Shown here in pieces: positions 26,608 through 35,086 of a DNA stretch of 64,000 bases. Source of the DNA: Multivorans sp965116445 (GTDB lineage Bacteria; Acidobacteriota; Thermoanaerobaculia; Multivoradales; Multivoraceae); the NCBI GenBank assembly GCA_965116445.1, contig OZ220688.1, positions 2,852,001-2,916,000 on the forward strand, given 5' to 3'. The notes beneath the pieces are model-generated. The model was not told where the DNA came from and made no database searches. It saw only the letters and a list, made by a program, of their open reading frames with translations. The translations under genes and the position numbers were made by a program. The first letter of the stretch is position 1. The number at the start of each line of letters is the position of its first letter.

Positions 26608-28196
26608 AGCTGCCCGCTCTTCTGCTCCTGGCCGCGGTCTCTGCCGGCTTCGCCCTTCCCGCGCGAGCGCAGGATGCGAGCGGAGACCGGGAAGCCGCCG
26701 GCACGATCGTCGTCGGCTCGAAGAACTTCGCCGAGAACCGTCTGCTCGGCGAGCTGTTCGCGCAGTTGATCGAGGCGCGCACCGAGCTTGAGGTCGAGAG
26801 GCGGCTCGGCCTCGCCGGAACCGAGTTCTGCTTCGAGGCGCTGCGGGACGGCAGCATCGACATCTACCCCGAATACACGGGCACCGGGCTGGTCACGCTG
26901 CTGGGCCGGGATCCGTCGGCATCCAGGTTCGAAGCGCTGCAGACCGTCCGCGCCGAGTTCCTGAGGCGCTTCGACCTCCACTGGCTGGCGCCGCTCGGCT
27001 TCGAGAACTCCTTCGAGCTGGCCATAAGAAGCGATCTCGTCGTCCCGGACGGCCGGAATCTCCGCACGATCAGCGACCTGGTGGAGGTGGCGCCCGGCCT
27101 CCGCGCCGGCTTCGGCCACGAGTTCATCGAGCGCGACGACGGCCTGCCGGGCCTTGCCAGGACCTACGGCATCCGCTTCGATAGCGTCCAGCCCCTGCTC
27201 CAGGCACCCGCCTACCAGGCCGCCGCGGCAGGGGCCGTCGATGTGATCGACGCCTACACGACGGACGGGCGCCTCCTGGTCTACGACCTCGTCGTCCTGG
27301 AAGACGACCTCGGCTTCTTCCCTCCCTACGAGGTCGCGCCCCTGGTTCGCGGCGAGACCCTCGACCGCTACCCGCAAGTCGGCGCCGTGCTCGGCTTGCT
27401 CGGCCAGGCGATCGACGAGGACCGGATGCGGGCCCTGAACCTACGGCTCCAGGAGGATCACGAGGCGATCGAAGTCGTTGCCCACGACCTGCTGCGGGAA
27501 CTGGAGCTGCTGCCCGCCGGCGCGGAAACGGTGCACACGGACCTCGAACCGCCGGCTGCCGGGCTGCCCGCGTACATGTGGTCGCGCCGGCGCGAGTTGA
27601 CCCGCTACACGATCGAGCACGTCTGGCTCTCCGGGGTCGCGCTCAGCCTCGGCATCCTGCTCGCGGTGCCACTGGCCCTGGCGCTCGACCGTTTCCGAAC
27701 GGGAACCAGCGAAACCCTGATCCGGATCATCGGCATGTCCCAGACCCTGCCCTCGCTCGCCCTGTTCGGATTCCTGATTCCGCTCCTCGGCGTCGGCTTG
27801 GCGCCAACCGTCGTGGCGCTGTGGATCTACTCCGTGTTCCCCATCCTGCGGAACAGTTGCACCGGACTCAGGGAAGCGGACCCGGACGCCGTTGAGGCCG
27901 CGACGGCGCTCGGCATGACCTCAGGCCAGGTTCTGAGACGGGTCCGCCTGCCGCTCGCGATACCCACCATCATGGCCGGCGTTCGCACGGCAGGCGTGAT
28001 CACGATCGGCACCGCGACGATCGGCGCCTTCATCGGCGCCGGCGGCCTCGGTCAGCCGATCATCGCCGGCGTGCAACTCGTGAACATCCAGCAGATCCTC
28101 TCCGGCGCCATTCCGGCCGCGCTCCTGGCCCTGGTTGCCGACGCCGCCCTCGGCGGCCTGGGGACGCTGCTACGCCCCCGCGGCGTCGGCCCGTGA
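26604..28196 (+). CDS. Fused substrate-binding protein and permease of a glycine betaine/choline ABC importer
   Basis: 530 residues. Signal peptide to about residue 23, then an OpuCC/ProX-like binding domain (TIVVGSKNFAENRLLGELFAQLI; GSIDIYPEYTGTGLV; AAGAVDVIDAYTTDGRL), then from about 325 a five- to six-helix BPD permease (LGILLAVPLALALD, GMSQTLPSLALFGFLIPLLG) with the EAA-type loop EAATALGMTSGQVLRRVRLPLAIPTIMAGVR. Binding domain first and permease second is the reverse of the better-known OpuA/BusAB-type fusion. Imports an osmoprotectant or related quaternary amine together with the ATPase encoded just upstream; the ligand is inferred from family only. Confidence 0.88.
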   Translation: MKLPALLLLAAVSAGFALPARAQDASGDREAAGTIVVGSKNFAENRLLGELFAQLIEARTELEVERRLGLAGTEFCFEALRDGSIDIYPEYTGTGLVTLLGRDPSASRFEALQTVRAEFLRRFDLHWLAPLGFENSFELAIRSDLVVPDGRNLRTISDLVEVAPGLRAGFGHEFIERDDGLPGLARTYGIRFDSVQPLLQAPAYQAAAAGAVDVIDAYTTDGRLLVYDLVVLEDDLGFFPPYEVAPLVRGETLDRYPQVGAVLGLLGQAIDEDRMRALNLRLQEDHEAIEVVAHDLLRELELLPAGAETVHTDLEPPAAGLPAYMWSRRRELTRYTIEHVWLSGVALSLGILLAVPLALALDRFRTGTSETLIRIIGMSQTLPSLALFGFLIPLLGVGLAPTVVALWIYSVFPILRNSCTGLREADPDAVEAATALGMTSGQVLRRVRLPLAIPTIMAGVRTAGVITIGTATIGAFIGAGGLGQPIIAGVQLVNIQQILSGAIPAALLALVADAALGGLGTLLRPRGVGP

Positions 28197-28197
28197 A

Positions 28198-28614
28198 TCA
28201 GCCGACCAGGTCGCAGCCGGCGAAGAAGAATGCGCGCTCGATGCCAGCGTTCTCCGGCGAGTCGCTGCCGTGGATCGCGTTGTTCTGGATGTTCGAGCCG
28301 TAGAGGTTCCGGATCGTGCCCGGAGCCGCCTGGGCGGAGTCCGTTGCGCCCATCGTGTCGCGCAGGTGGGTCACCGCATTCTCGCGAGCGAGCGCGATCG
28401 CCACCGCCGGACCGCTGGTCATGAAGGCGACCAGATCCGCGAAGAACGGCCGCTCCCGGTGCACCGCGTAGAAAGCCTCGGCCTGCGCCCGGGTAAGGCG
28501 CAGCCGGCGTACGGCCTGAACCTCGAACCCCGCGTCCTCGAGGTGGGCGATGATCCGGCCCGTGTTCCCCGCACGCACGGCGTCCGGCTTGATGATCGTC
28601 AGTGTCTCTTCCAT
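28198..28614 (-). CDS. ndk: Nucleoside diphosphate kinase
   Basis: 138 residues. Transfers the gamma phosphate between nucleoside di- and triphosphates through a phosphohistidine. ETLTIIKPDAV at the N-terminus and the active His in NAIHGSDSPENA are diagnostic. GGGAG lies about ten bases before the ATG. It is the last gene of the icd-sucC-sucD-ndk run, a common grouping in which ndk uses the nucleoside triphosphate formed by succinyl-CoA synthetase. Its end nearly touches the convergent ABC permease gene. Confidence 0.97.
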   Translation of the reverse strand: MEETLTIIKPDAVRAGNTGRIIAHLEDAGFEVQAVRRLRLTRAQAEAFYAVHRERPFFADLVAFMTSGPAVAIALARENAVTHLRDTMGATDSAQAAPGTIRNLYGSNIQNNAIHGSDSPENAGIERAFFFAGCDLVG

Positions 28615-28652
28615 CGTCGAGCGTCTCCCCTGCCTTTGGCCAGGCGTCGTGC

Positions 28653-29525
28653 TCAGGAGGCGAGAGCCGCGGCGAGGCGCGCACCCATCTCGGCCGGCGA
28701 GTCGACCACGAGAACGCCGGCCGCTTTCAGCGCTTCCTTCTTCTCCGCGGCAGTTCCCTTGCCGCCAGCGACGATCGCGCCGGCGTGGCCCATCCGCCGC
28801 CCCGGCGGTGCGGTCGCGCCGGCGATGAAGCCGACCACCGGGATCTCCATGTGTTCCCGGATCCACGCCGCCGCTTCCTCCTCCGCGGTGCCGCCGATCT
28901 CGCCGATCATCACGATCGCCTCCGTCGCCTCGTCCTCGGCGAACAGGGAAAGGACGTCGATGAAGCTGGTTCCGCCTACCGGATCGCCGCCGATGCCGAC
29001 GCACGTCGTCTGACCGAGCCCTTCGTTCGTGAGCTGCCACACGGCCTCGTACGTCAGCGTGCCGCTGCGACTGATCACGCCGACATTGCCCGCCCGGTGG
29101 ATGTGGCCGGGCATGATGCCGACCTTCGCCTGACCCGGCGTGATCAGGCCCGGGCAGTTCGGCCCCAGCAGACGGCTGTTCCGGCCCTGAAGGAACGCCT
29201 TGACCTGAACCATGTCGGCTACCGGGATGCCCTCCGTGATGCAGACGATCAGTTCAACGCCGGCGTCGGCCGCCTCCATGATCGCGTCCGCCGCGAACGG
29301 CGGCGGCACGAAGATCAACGTCGCATTGCAGCCGGACTGCCGCCGGGCCTCCTCGACCGAGTCCCAGACCGGGAAGCCCTCGACCGTCGATCCGCCCTTG
29401 CCGGGCGTCACGCCGCCCACAACTTCCGTGCCGTAGTCGCGGCAGCCCAGCGCGTGGAACAGGCCCTCGCGGCCGGTGATGCCCTGGACGATCAGGCGCG
29501 TGTTCTTGTCAACGAGAATCGACAT
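28653..29525 (-). CDS. sucD: Succinyl-CoA synthetase alpha subunit
   Basis: 290 residues. Forms succinyl phosphate on a histidine during the TCA cycle. The CoA-binding Rossmann domain starts SILVDKNTRLIVQGITGREG, and the phosphorylated His is in GRRMGHAGAIV. LLGPNCPGLITPG is also typical. It follows sucC by five bases, so the two subunits are co-translated. Confidence 0.97.
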   Translation of the reverse strand: MSILVDKNTRLIVQGITGREGLFHALGCRDYGTEVVGGVTPGKGGSTVEGFPVWDSVEEARRQSGCNATLIFVPPPFAADAIMEAADAGVELIVCITEGIPVADMVQVKAFLQGRNSRLLGPNCPGLITPGQAKVGIMPGHIHRAGNVGVISRSGTLTYEAVWQLTNEGLGQTTCVGIGGDPVGGTSFIDVLSLFAEDEATEAIVMIGEIGGTAEEEAAAWIREHMEIPVVGFIAGATAPPGRRMGHAGAIVAGGKGTAAEKKEALKAAGVLVVDSPAEMGARLAAALAS

Positions 29526-29530
29526 CGCCT

Positions 29531-30715
29531 CTAACCCTTTGCGGCCCCCAGCGACTCGACCGCGCGCTCGGCGGCGCTTGCCATGCCGTCCGCGACGAGG
29601 AACTCGAAGTCTGACTGCCGCAGCACCTCGCGGCCTTCCTCGACGTTCGTCCCCTCAAGCCGTACGACGACCGGCACGTCCACCGGCCTACCGTTGGCCG
29701 CGAGTTCGTCGATTGCCGCCACCACGCCACGAGCGATCCGATCGGTCCGCGCGATGCCGCCGAAGATGTTGATCAGCACCGCCTTGACCGCCGGGTCCGA
29801 GAGGATGATCCGGAAGGCGCTGGCCACCGCCTCCTGGGAGGCCGAGCCGCCGACGTCCAGGAAGTTCGCCGGTTCGGCGCCGTAGAGCTTGATGATGTCC
29901 ATCGTCGCCATCGCGAGGCCGGCGCCGTTCACCATGCAGCCGATGCTGCCGTCCAGCTTGATGTAGCTGATGCCGTGCTCGGACGCCTCGACCTCGAGCG
30001 GATTCTCCTCGTGGACGTCCCGCAGTTTGGCGATCTCCCGCTGCCGGAACATCGCGTTGTCGTCGAACGTCATCTTCGCGTCCAGGGTGTAGACGTCGCC
30101 CCCCCTGTCGACCATCAGCGGATTGATCTCGACCAGGGAGGCGTCCGTCGCAAGGTACGCCGCAACGACGCTGGCGACAGCGGCCTGGATCTGGCGTGCC
30201 GTGCCGCCCGAACAGCCCAGGCCGGACGCCACCCTGCGGCACTGGAACGGCAGAACGCCGAGTTGCGGATCGATCAGCTCGCGCAGGATCGCGCCCGGGT
30301 CCGTACGTGCCACGTCCTCGATGTCCATGCCGCCCGAACGGGACGCCATGAGCACCGGACGCTCGGCCGCGCGATCAAGCGTCACGCCCAGGTAGAGCTC
30401 GTGCTCGATCTCGAGCGCCTCTTCGATCAGGACCTTCCGCACCTGCTGTCCCTCGGGACCGGTTTGATGCGTCACAAGCTGCATGCCGAGGATCTCGCCA
30501 GCAAGCCGTTCCGCCTCGTCCGGATCCGAGGCCACCCTGACGCCGCCCCCCTTGCCACGGCCGCCGGCATGAATCTGGGCCTTGACCACGCAGCGGCCTC
30601 CGAAGTCGCGGCAGATCTGCCGAGCCATCCCCGGCCTGTCCGTCACCTTGCCCTGCGGCACCCTGGCGCCGAACTCGCGCAGAAGTTCCTTGGCCTGGAA
30701 CTCGTGGATCTTCAC
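29531..30715 (-). CDS. sucC: Succinyl-CoA synthetase beta subunit
   Basis: 394 residues. ATP-grasp subunit carrying the nucleotide site. KIHEFQAKELLREFGARVPQG starts the protein, VVKAQIHAGGRGKGGGV is the ATP-grasp lysine region, and GGIARTDRIARGVV near the C-terminus contacts phosphate. Nucleotide preference (ATP or GTP) is not evident. It sits 13 bases after icd. Confidence 0.97.
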   Translation of the reverse strand: MKIHEFQAKELLREFGARVPQGKVTDRPGMARQICRDFGGRCVVKAQIHAGGRGKGGGVRVASDPDEAERLAGEILGMQLVTHQTGPEGQQVRKVLIEEALEIEHELYLGVTLDRAAERPVLMASRSGGMDIEDVARTDPGAILRELIDPQLGVLPFQCRRVASGLGCSGGTARQIQAAVASVVAAYLATDASLVEINPLMVDRGGDVYTLDAKMTFDDNAMFRQREIAKLRDVHEENPLEVEASEHGISYIKLDGSIGCMVNGAGLAMATMDIIKLYGAEPANFLDVGGSASQEAVASAFRIILSDPAVKAVLINIFGGIARTDRIARGVVAAIDELAANGRPVDVPVVVRLEGTNVEEGREVLRQSDFEFLVADGMASAAERAVESLGAAKG

Positions 30716-30728
30716 GGTTGCCAGCGCC

Positions 30729-31973
30729 TCAGTCGAGGTTCTCGACGATCGCCTGGCCGAACTCGGAGGTCTTGAGCAGCGTCGCCCCCTCCATCTGGCG
30801 TTCCAGGTCGTACGTCACGCGCTTTTGGCGGATCGCCCGGCCGATCGCGTTCTCGATCGACCTGCCTGCCTCCTGCCAGCCCAACCAGTTCAGCATCATC
30901 ACGCCCGACAGGATGACCGAGCAGGGGTTCACCTTGTCCTGGCCCGCGTACTTCGGCGCCGTGCCGTGCGTCGCCTCGAACAAGGCGACGCCATCGCCCT
31001 CGTTGGCCCCCGGCGCCATGCCGAGGCCGCCCACCTGGGCCGCCAGCGCGTCCGACAGATAGTCGCCGTTCAGGTTCGTCGTCGCGATCACGTCGTACTC
31101 GTCGGCCCGCAGCAGCACCTGCTGGAACATGGCGTCCGAGATGCGGTCCTTGACCAGGATGCGCCCATCCGGCAACCGGCCATCGTGCTTCGACCAGAGG
31201 TCGTCCTCGCTCACCGTGCAGTCCGCGTACTCCTCGGCAGCGAGCTCGTAGCCCCACTCCTTGAAGGCGCCCTCGGTGAACTTCATGATGTTTCCCTTGT
31301 GCACCAGCGTGACGCTTTCGCGTCCCTGGGCGCGGGCGTACTCGATCGCCTTCCTGACCAGCCGCTTGCTTCCGGTCACCGAGACCGGCTTGATGCCGAT
31401 GCCGGAATCGGCGCGGATGTCCCGGCCCAGCCTGCTCCGGACGAAATCGATCAGGGCAGCCGTCTCTTCACTCCCCTGCTGCCACTCGTGACCCGCGTAC
31501 ACGTCCTCGGTGTTCTCGCGAAACAGGACCATGTCGACCTTCTCCGGCTCGCGCACCGGCGACGGCACCCCGTTGAAGTAGCGCACCGGGCGCACGCAGG
31601 CGTACAGGTCGAGGAGCTGACGGAGCGCCACGTTCAGGCTGCGGATGCCGCCGCCCACGGGCGTCGTCAGCGGTCCCTTGATCGCCACCCGGTAGTAGCG
31701 GATCGCGTCGACGGTCGCCGATGGCAGCCATTCCCCGGTCTGCTCCAGGGCTTTCTCACCCGCCAGAATCTCCAGCCAGGCAATGGAGCGTGTGCCCGAG
31801 TACGCTTTCTCGACCGCGGCGTCGATCACCGCCTGGCTGGCGCGCCAAATGTCGGGACCGATGCCGTCGCCCTCGATGAAGGGAACGATCGGCCGTTCCG
31901 GTACGACCAGACTACCGTCCCGCCAGCCGACGTCCTGGCCGCCGGCTGGCGGCGCAACCGGGGGTTCAGTCAA
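30729..31973 (-). CDS. icd: Isocitrate dehydrogenase (NADP-type, homodimeric)
   Basis: 414 residues. Oxidatively decarboxylates isocitrate to 2-oxoglutarate. Seen: PFIEGDGIGPDIW at the N-terminus, the FRENTEDVYAG substrate/metal signature, the phosphorylation-loop-like SLNVALRQ, and NLNGDYLSDALAAQVGGLGMAPGAN. The likely start is a TTG at 31971-31973 with GAGAGG eight bases upstream. It is first in the icd-sucC-sucD-ndk run. An 8-base inverted repeat lies in its upstream region. Confidence 0.95.
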   Translation of the reverse strand: MTEPPVAPPAGGQDVGWRDGSLVVPERPIVPFIEGDGIGPDIWRASQAVIDAAVEKAYSGTRSIAWLEILAGEKALEQTGEWLPSATVDAIRYYRVAIKGPLTTPVGGGIRSLNVALRQLLDLYACVRPVRYFNGVPSPVREPEKVDMVLFRENTEDVYAGHEWQQGSEETAALIDFVRSRLGRDIRADSGIGIKPVSVTGSKRLVRKAIEYARAQGRESVTLVHKGNIMKFTEGAFKEWGYELAAEEYADCTVSEDDLWSKHDGRLPDGRILVKDRISDAMFQQVLLRADEYDVIATTNLNGDYLSDALAAQVGGLGMAPGANEGDGVALFEATHGTAPKYAGQDKVNPCSVILSGVMMLNWLGWQEAGRSIENAIGRAIRQKRVTYDLERQMEGATLLKTSEFGQAIVENLD

Positions 31974-31993
31974 ACCAGCAACCTCTCATTCGT

Positions 31994-32024
31994 GCGGTCC
32001 GACATCAGGGATAGGACGGACCGC
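31994..32024. promoter_or_regulatory. Inverted repeat between divergent icd and cdd
   Basis: GCGGTCCG (31994-32001) and CGGACCGC (32017-32024) are perfect inverted copies separated by 15 bases, just upstream of the icd start. It could be an operator for either gene or a hairpin in the icd leader. The rest of the 177-base gap shows nothing else I can name. Confidence 0.35.
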
Positions 32025-32150
32025 GAACCGTATGGGTCAAGTGCGTGGGCACCACGCGAGAACACAAAGCCAAAGCGCGGCGCAGGGTATCACGTTTCCT
32101 GGCCTCCGCCCCGCTGGGGAGTCGATCTGGCACTGCTAGGGTTTCTCCTC

Positions 32151-32618
32151 ATGAACCGGCAACCACTCTCCCACCCGCCGGTCCCGGACCACGCAGCAAC
32201 GTGGGAAGGAATCGACTGGCCGGCGCTCGTCAAGGTCGCGGCAGGAAGCCGCGAACGAGCCTACGCGCCCTACAGCGGCTTCAGAGTGGGCGCCGCCCTG
32301 CTGGCCCCGAACGGCCGCGTCTACGGTGGCTGCAATGTGGAGAATCGCGTCCTCGGCCTGACGCTCTGCGCCGAGCGCGGCGCGCTGTCGGCGGCCGTCG
32401 CCGACGGACAGACTTCGTTCCAGGCACTGGCCATCGTCACCGGCGCCACACCCCCATGCGCACCCTGCGGTCAGTGCCGGGACGCCTTGGCCGAGTTCAC
32501 CTGCGACCTGCCCGTGGTCTCGGTCACCGCCGGCGACGATGAAGCCTTGAACTGGAGCCGCTTCACGCTCCAGGATCTCTTGCCCGAACCGTTCGTTCTG
32601 GACGTCGGGAAACCCTGA
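32151..32618 (+). CDS. cdd: Cytidine deaminase
   Basis: 155 residues. Zinc enzyme that deaminates cytidine and deoxycytidine in pyrimidine salvage. The metal site is formed by the CAE of LTLCAERGAL, with the catalytic Glu, and the two cysteines in PPCAPCGQCRDAL. YAPYSGFRVGAALL and GCNVENRVLGLTLCAER are family signatures. The first 25 residues are a non-conserved extension. It stands alone on the plus strand, divergent from icd. Confidence 0.95.
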   Translation: MNRQPLSHPPVPDHAATWEGIDWPALVKVAAGSRERAYAPYSGFRVGAALLAPNGRVYGGCNVENRVLGLTLCAERGALSAAVADGQTSFQALAIVTGATPPCAPCGQCRDALAEFTCDLPVVSVTAGDDEALNWSRFTLQDLLPEPFVLDVGKP

Positions 32619-32711
32619 TCCCCTGACCCGGGACGCGGCAACGCCCTGCCGGTTCCCCTCAGGGGGCGATCAGGCCGCGATGGGCGCCGGCACGGGCGCC
32701 CGGGCGAGACC

Positions 32712-33056
32712 TCAGTTCTCAGCTTCGGCGGCCAGAGCCTCCGCCACGGTGTCGCAGGTCGGGAAGAGAGACGCCACACCGGCAACGGTCAGCAACTGGA
32801 CGATCCGTTCGGAGGGCCGGATCAGGATCAGCTTGCGTTCCTCGGCGCGCAGGCGAACCAGGTAGCCCACGAGCTCTCCAATGCCCGTCGAGTCCATGTA
32901 GTTCACGTCCGAGAGGTCGAGCAGGACGTGGCCGTCTCCCTCGGACAGACTCCGCTTCAACGCGTCGGCAAGGAAACGTGCGCTCTGACCGAGCTTGATC
33001 ACGCCCTCCACCGCCAGCAGGCTGGAATCGCCGATCTGTCGCTTGTTGATGATCAT
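32712..33056 (-). CDS. STAS-domain anti-sigma factor antagonist
   Basis: 114 residues, a single STAS domain. DLSDVNYMDSTGIGELVGYLVRLR contains the Ser normally phosphorylated by an anti-sigma kinase, as in SpoIIAA/RsbV. In such systems the unphosphorylated form binds the kinase and frees a sigma factor, but no kinase or sigma gene is next to it here, so its partner must be elsewhere. The start ATG begins MIINKRQIGDSSLLAVEG. Confidence 0.88.
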   Translation of the reverse strand: MIINKRQIGDSSLLAVEGVIKLGQSARFLADALKRSLSEGDGHVLLDLSDVNYMDSTGIGELVGYLVRLRAEERKLILIRPSERIVQLLTVAGVASLFPTCDTVAEALAAEAEN

Positions 33057-33112
33057 TCGTGTCGATCGCGGGGGCGATTCCGCCGACGCAGAGCTGCGGC
33101 GAAGACCGCCGT

Positions 33113-33862
33113 CTACCGACTGAAGCGGCCCACGAAGGAACTGCGCTTGCCGGGACTCTTCCAGGTGGCTCCCAGGCCCTCTCCCTGCCAACTGTGCTCA
33201 AGTGCGACTCCCGGCTCCGCACCGACCGTCGGGGCCAGGGGCGGGTAGAAGACGGTTTCGTTCCCGCAAAGGTGGTCCCGGTGATCGAGAGGCCGGGTCC
33301 GCAGCGCCGCGAGCTCGCCTGCGCTCACCGCCGCGGCCCCGTTCGCCAGCACGTCAAACTCGACCTCCGCTGTCTGAACCCGGGCGACATCCGCGAGCAA
33401 CTCGCCGCCCATGCCGCGCGCGAAACCCTCGAGAGCCCGCCGCTGCGACGGGTCCGCATTCGCGTCGACGATGAGGATCGACTCCGCGGCATCGGATTCG
33501 GCGTACGGATCGCCGAGTGTGGCTTCCGAGCGCACGACGGCGAGCACCGAAAGCCCCGACAGATCCACGCCGTCCCAGCCGCCGTCATCGACCCGCCAGG
33601 CCATGATCGCCTCGTTGCCGACCAGTCCGACCTCCGAGTTGGCGAAGCATGGTCCGGTGTAGACATCGGCGGTGCGCGCCTCAACATACGTACCCGATAT
33701 CCCCACCCCGGCCCCCAGCGCCACGGCGGGAAGAAGCAGACCCAGTGCAACCAGCGCGGCCGCGTGCAGGCGATGCGTTTCAGCAAGTCTCATGTCGGCG
33801 AATCTCCGTGGTCCTGGCCGTACCGTTCGACTCATGTCGAACCTCCGAAACGTTCGACTCAT
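33113..33862 (-). CDS. Exported DUF1326-domain protein
   Basis: About 249 residues. From roughly residue 55 the sequence GISGTYVEARTADVYTGPCFAN, then AIMAWRVDDGGWDGVDLSGL, and the later HLCGNETVFYPPL, is DUF1326. A hydrophobic stretch (ALVALGLLLPAVALGAG) before it suggests export, unusual for the family. Three in-frame ATGs compete: 33862 (overlaps the upstream stop as ATGA, with GGAGG upstream), 33835 (the duplicated copy), and 33793. Function unknown; it ends the xanthine-dehydrogenase-family operon, 56 bases before the STAS gene. Confidence 0.75.
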   Translation of the reverse strand: MSRTFRRFDMSRTVRPGPRRFADMRLAETHRLHAAALVALGLLLPAVALGAGVGISGTYVEARTADVYTGPCFANSEVGLVGNEAIMAWRVDDGGWDGVDLSGLSVLAVVRSEATLGDPYAESDAAESILIVDANADPSQRRALEGFARGMGGELLADVARVQTAEVEFDVLANGAAAVSAGELAALRTRPLDHRDHLCGNETVFYPPLAPTVGAEPGVALEHSWQGEGLGATWKSPGKRSSFVGRFSR

Positions 33863-33885
33863 GTCGAACCTCCGAAACGTTCGAA
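33824..33885. repeat. 27-base tandem repeat (two full units plus eight bases)
   Basis: Two perfect 27-base units (33824-33850 and 33851-33877) and a partial third. On the minus strand each unit holds GGAGG, six bases, then ATGAGTCGAA, so each carries a complete ribosome-binding site and start. TTCGAC-TCAT-GTCGAA inside the unit is also palindromic. Twenty-seven bases equal nine codons, so both starts share the DUF1326 frame. Confidence 0.9.
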
Positions 33886-34107
33886 GCAACTGCGGCCCTC
33901 CCGGCAATGTTCCCTCGACGCGACCGTGCCGTCGGGTCCGAGACAGTTCATGCTGTGGGTACACCAGACGAAACCGTCGTCGATTTCGTGCTGCGGATCC
34001 ACGTCGGCGGCCGGATCCGCCGGGGCGAGGGCCATGAACATCGTCTTCCAACGCAGCCTTCGGCACAGTTCCGGGGCCCCGGCAGCCCCATCGAGTCGGT
34101 CAGCCAT
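33859..34107 (-). CDS. Small Cys-containing protein of unknown function
   Basis: 82 residues. The conserved-looking part is at the C-terminus: VWCTHSMNCLGPDGTVASREHCREGRSCFE, with four Cys spaced like a small metal or disulfide site. The ATG at 34105-34107 has GGAGG nine bases upstream, and its stop overlaps the first DUF1326 start. It sits between the FAD subunit gene and the DUF1326 gene, so the operon links it to the molybdenum enzyme, perhaps in maturation or electron transfer; this is guesswork. Confidence 0.6.
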   Translation of the reverse strand: MADRLDGAAGAPELCRRLRWKTMFMALAPADPAADVDPQHEIDDGFVWCTHSMNCLGPDGTVASREHCREGRSCFERFGGST

Positions 34108-34111
34108 CGCG

Positions 34112-35086
34112 TCAGGCCTCCATCCCGGCAGCGCGCAGCAGCGCACGCCTCACTGCAACCGTGGCAAGTTGAATCTTGTACCGATTACCGCTCATCGGCC
34201 GGGCGCCCTCCACCGCCGCCTCGGCGGCTTCAACGATCCGTTCCGGCGTCAGTTCGCGACCAGCCAGCAGGTCACCGGCCGCGGCCGCGAGCCGGGGAGT
34301 CGGAGCCGCGTGGCCCAGCACGATCCGCGCCCGGTCCACCAACGGCCCTTCCCCGTACAGGGAGACCGCGGCGGCCATCAGCGGCCAGTCCAGGGACCGG
34401 CGCTGCCGAACCTCGTACACGGCCGAGCGGGCAGCGCCGACACTTGCCGTCACCTCGACCAGCAGCTCACCGGGCTCCAACGTATTCTCACGCTCTCCTG
34501 CAGCCTGCGGCGCCCGGTACAGCGCCTCGACCGGTAGGCGCCGCTCACCGTCCGGTCCATGGACTGTCGCTTCCGCCTCGAGCGCGATCAGGAGCGGCGC
34601 CAGACTCGAGGGACTGACGAAGCGTGCATCGCCCTGCGGGAAGATCGCGTGGTAGCGGTTGTCGCCTTCGGTGACCATCGAGCGACCGTTCTCTCCTTGC
34701 GCGAGCAGACCGAAGCCACGACGGTAGTACCAGCATCGCGGACGTTGGAGCAGATCGCCGCCGACCGTGCCCATCGCCCGCAACTGCGCACTGGCCACAC
34801 CGTCGATCGCGGTTCCGAGCGCCGGCGCGGCGGCCATCGCGTCGGCGTGGTCCCGCAACTCCTGCAACGTCGTCATCGAACCGATCCGGAGCCGGCCGCC
34901 TGAGGTGTCGATGCCGGACAGGTCCTCGATGCCGCGCAGCGCGACGAGCCGTTCAACCTGCTCGACATCGTCCTTGAGCAGGCTCAGGAGGTCCGTTCCG
35001 CCCGCGAGGACCTCGCTGCCCTCCGCTTCCAGCAGGCTCACCGCCTGCTCAACCGTCGCGGGAGCGGCGTAGCGGAAGGGTCGCAT
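34112..35086 (-). CDS. Xanthine dehydrogenase-family FAD-binding subunit
   Basis: 324 residues. Medium (FAD) subunit of a molybdenum hydroxylase. MRPFRYAAPATVEQAVSLL and VLAGGTDLLSLLK form the first FAD-contacting segment, MGTVGGDLLQ the second. LQRPRCWYYRRG is of the type that accompanies extended versions of this subunit. The C-terminal CO-dehydrogenase flavoprotein domain runs from about residue 210. The ATG overlaps the stop of the molybdenum subunit (TGATG). Confidence 0.92.
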   Translation of the reverse strand: MRPFRYAAPATVEQAVSLLEAEGSEVLAGGTDLLSLLKDDVEQVERLVALRGIEDLSGIDTSGGRLRIGSMTTLQELRDHADAMAAAPALGTAIDGVASAQLRAMGTVGGDLLQRPRCWYYRRGFGLLAQGENGRSMVTEGDNRYHAIFPQGDARFVSPSSLAPLLIALEAEATVHGPDGERRLPVEALYRAPQAAGERENTLEPGELLVEVTASVGAARSAVYEVRQRRSLDWPLMAAAVSLYGEGPLVDRARIVLGHAAPTPRLAAAAGDLLAGRELTPERIVEAAEAAVEGARPMSGNRYKIQLATVAVRRALLRAAGMEA

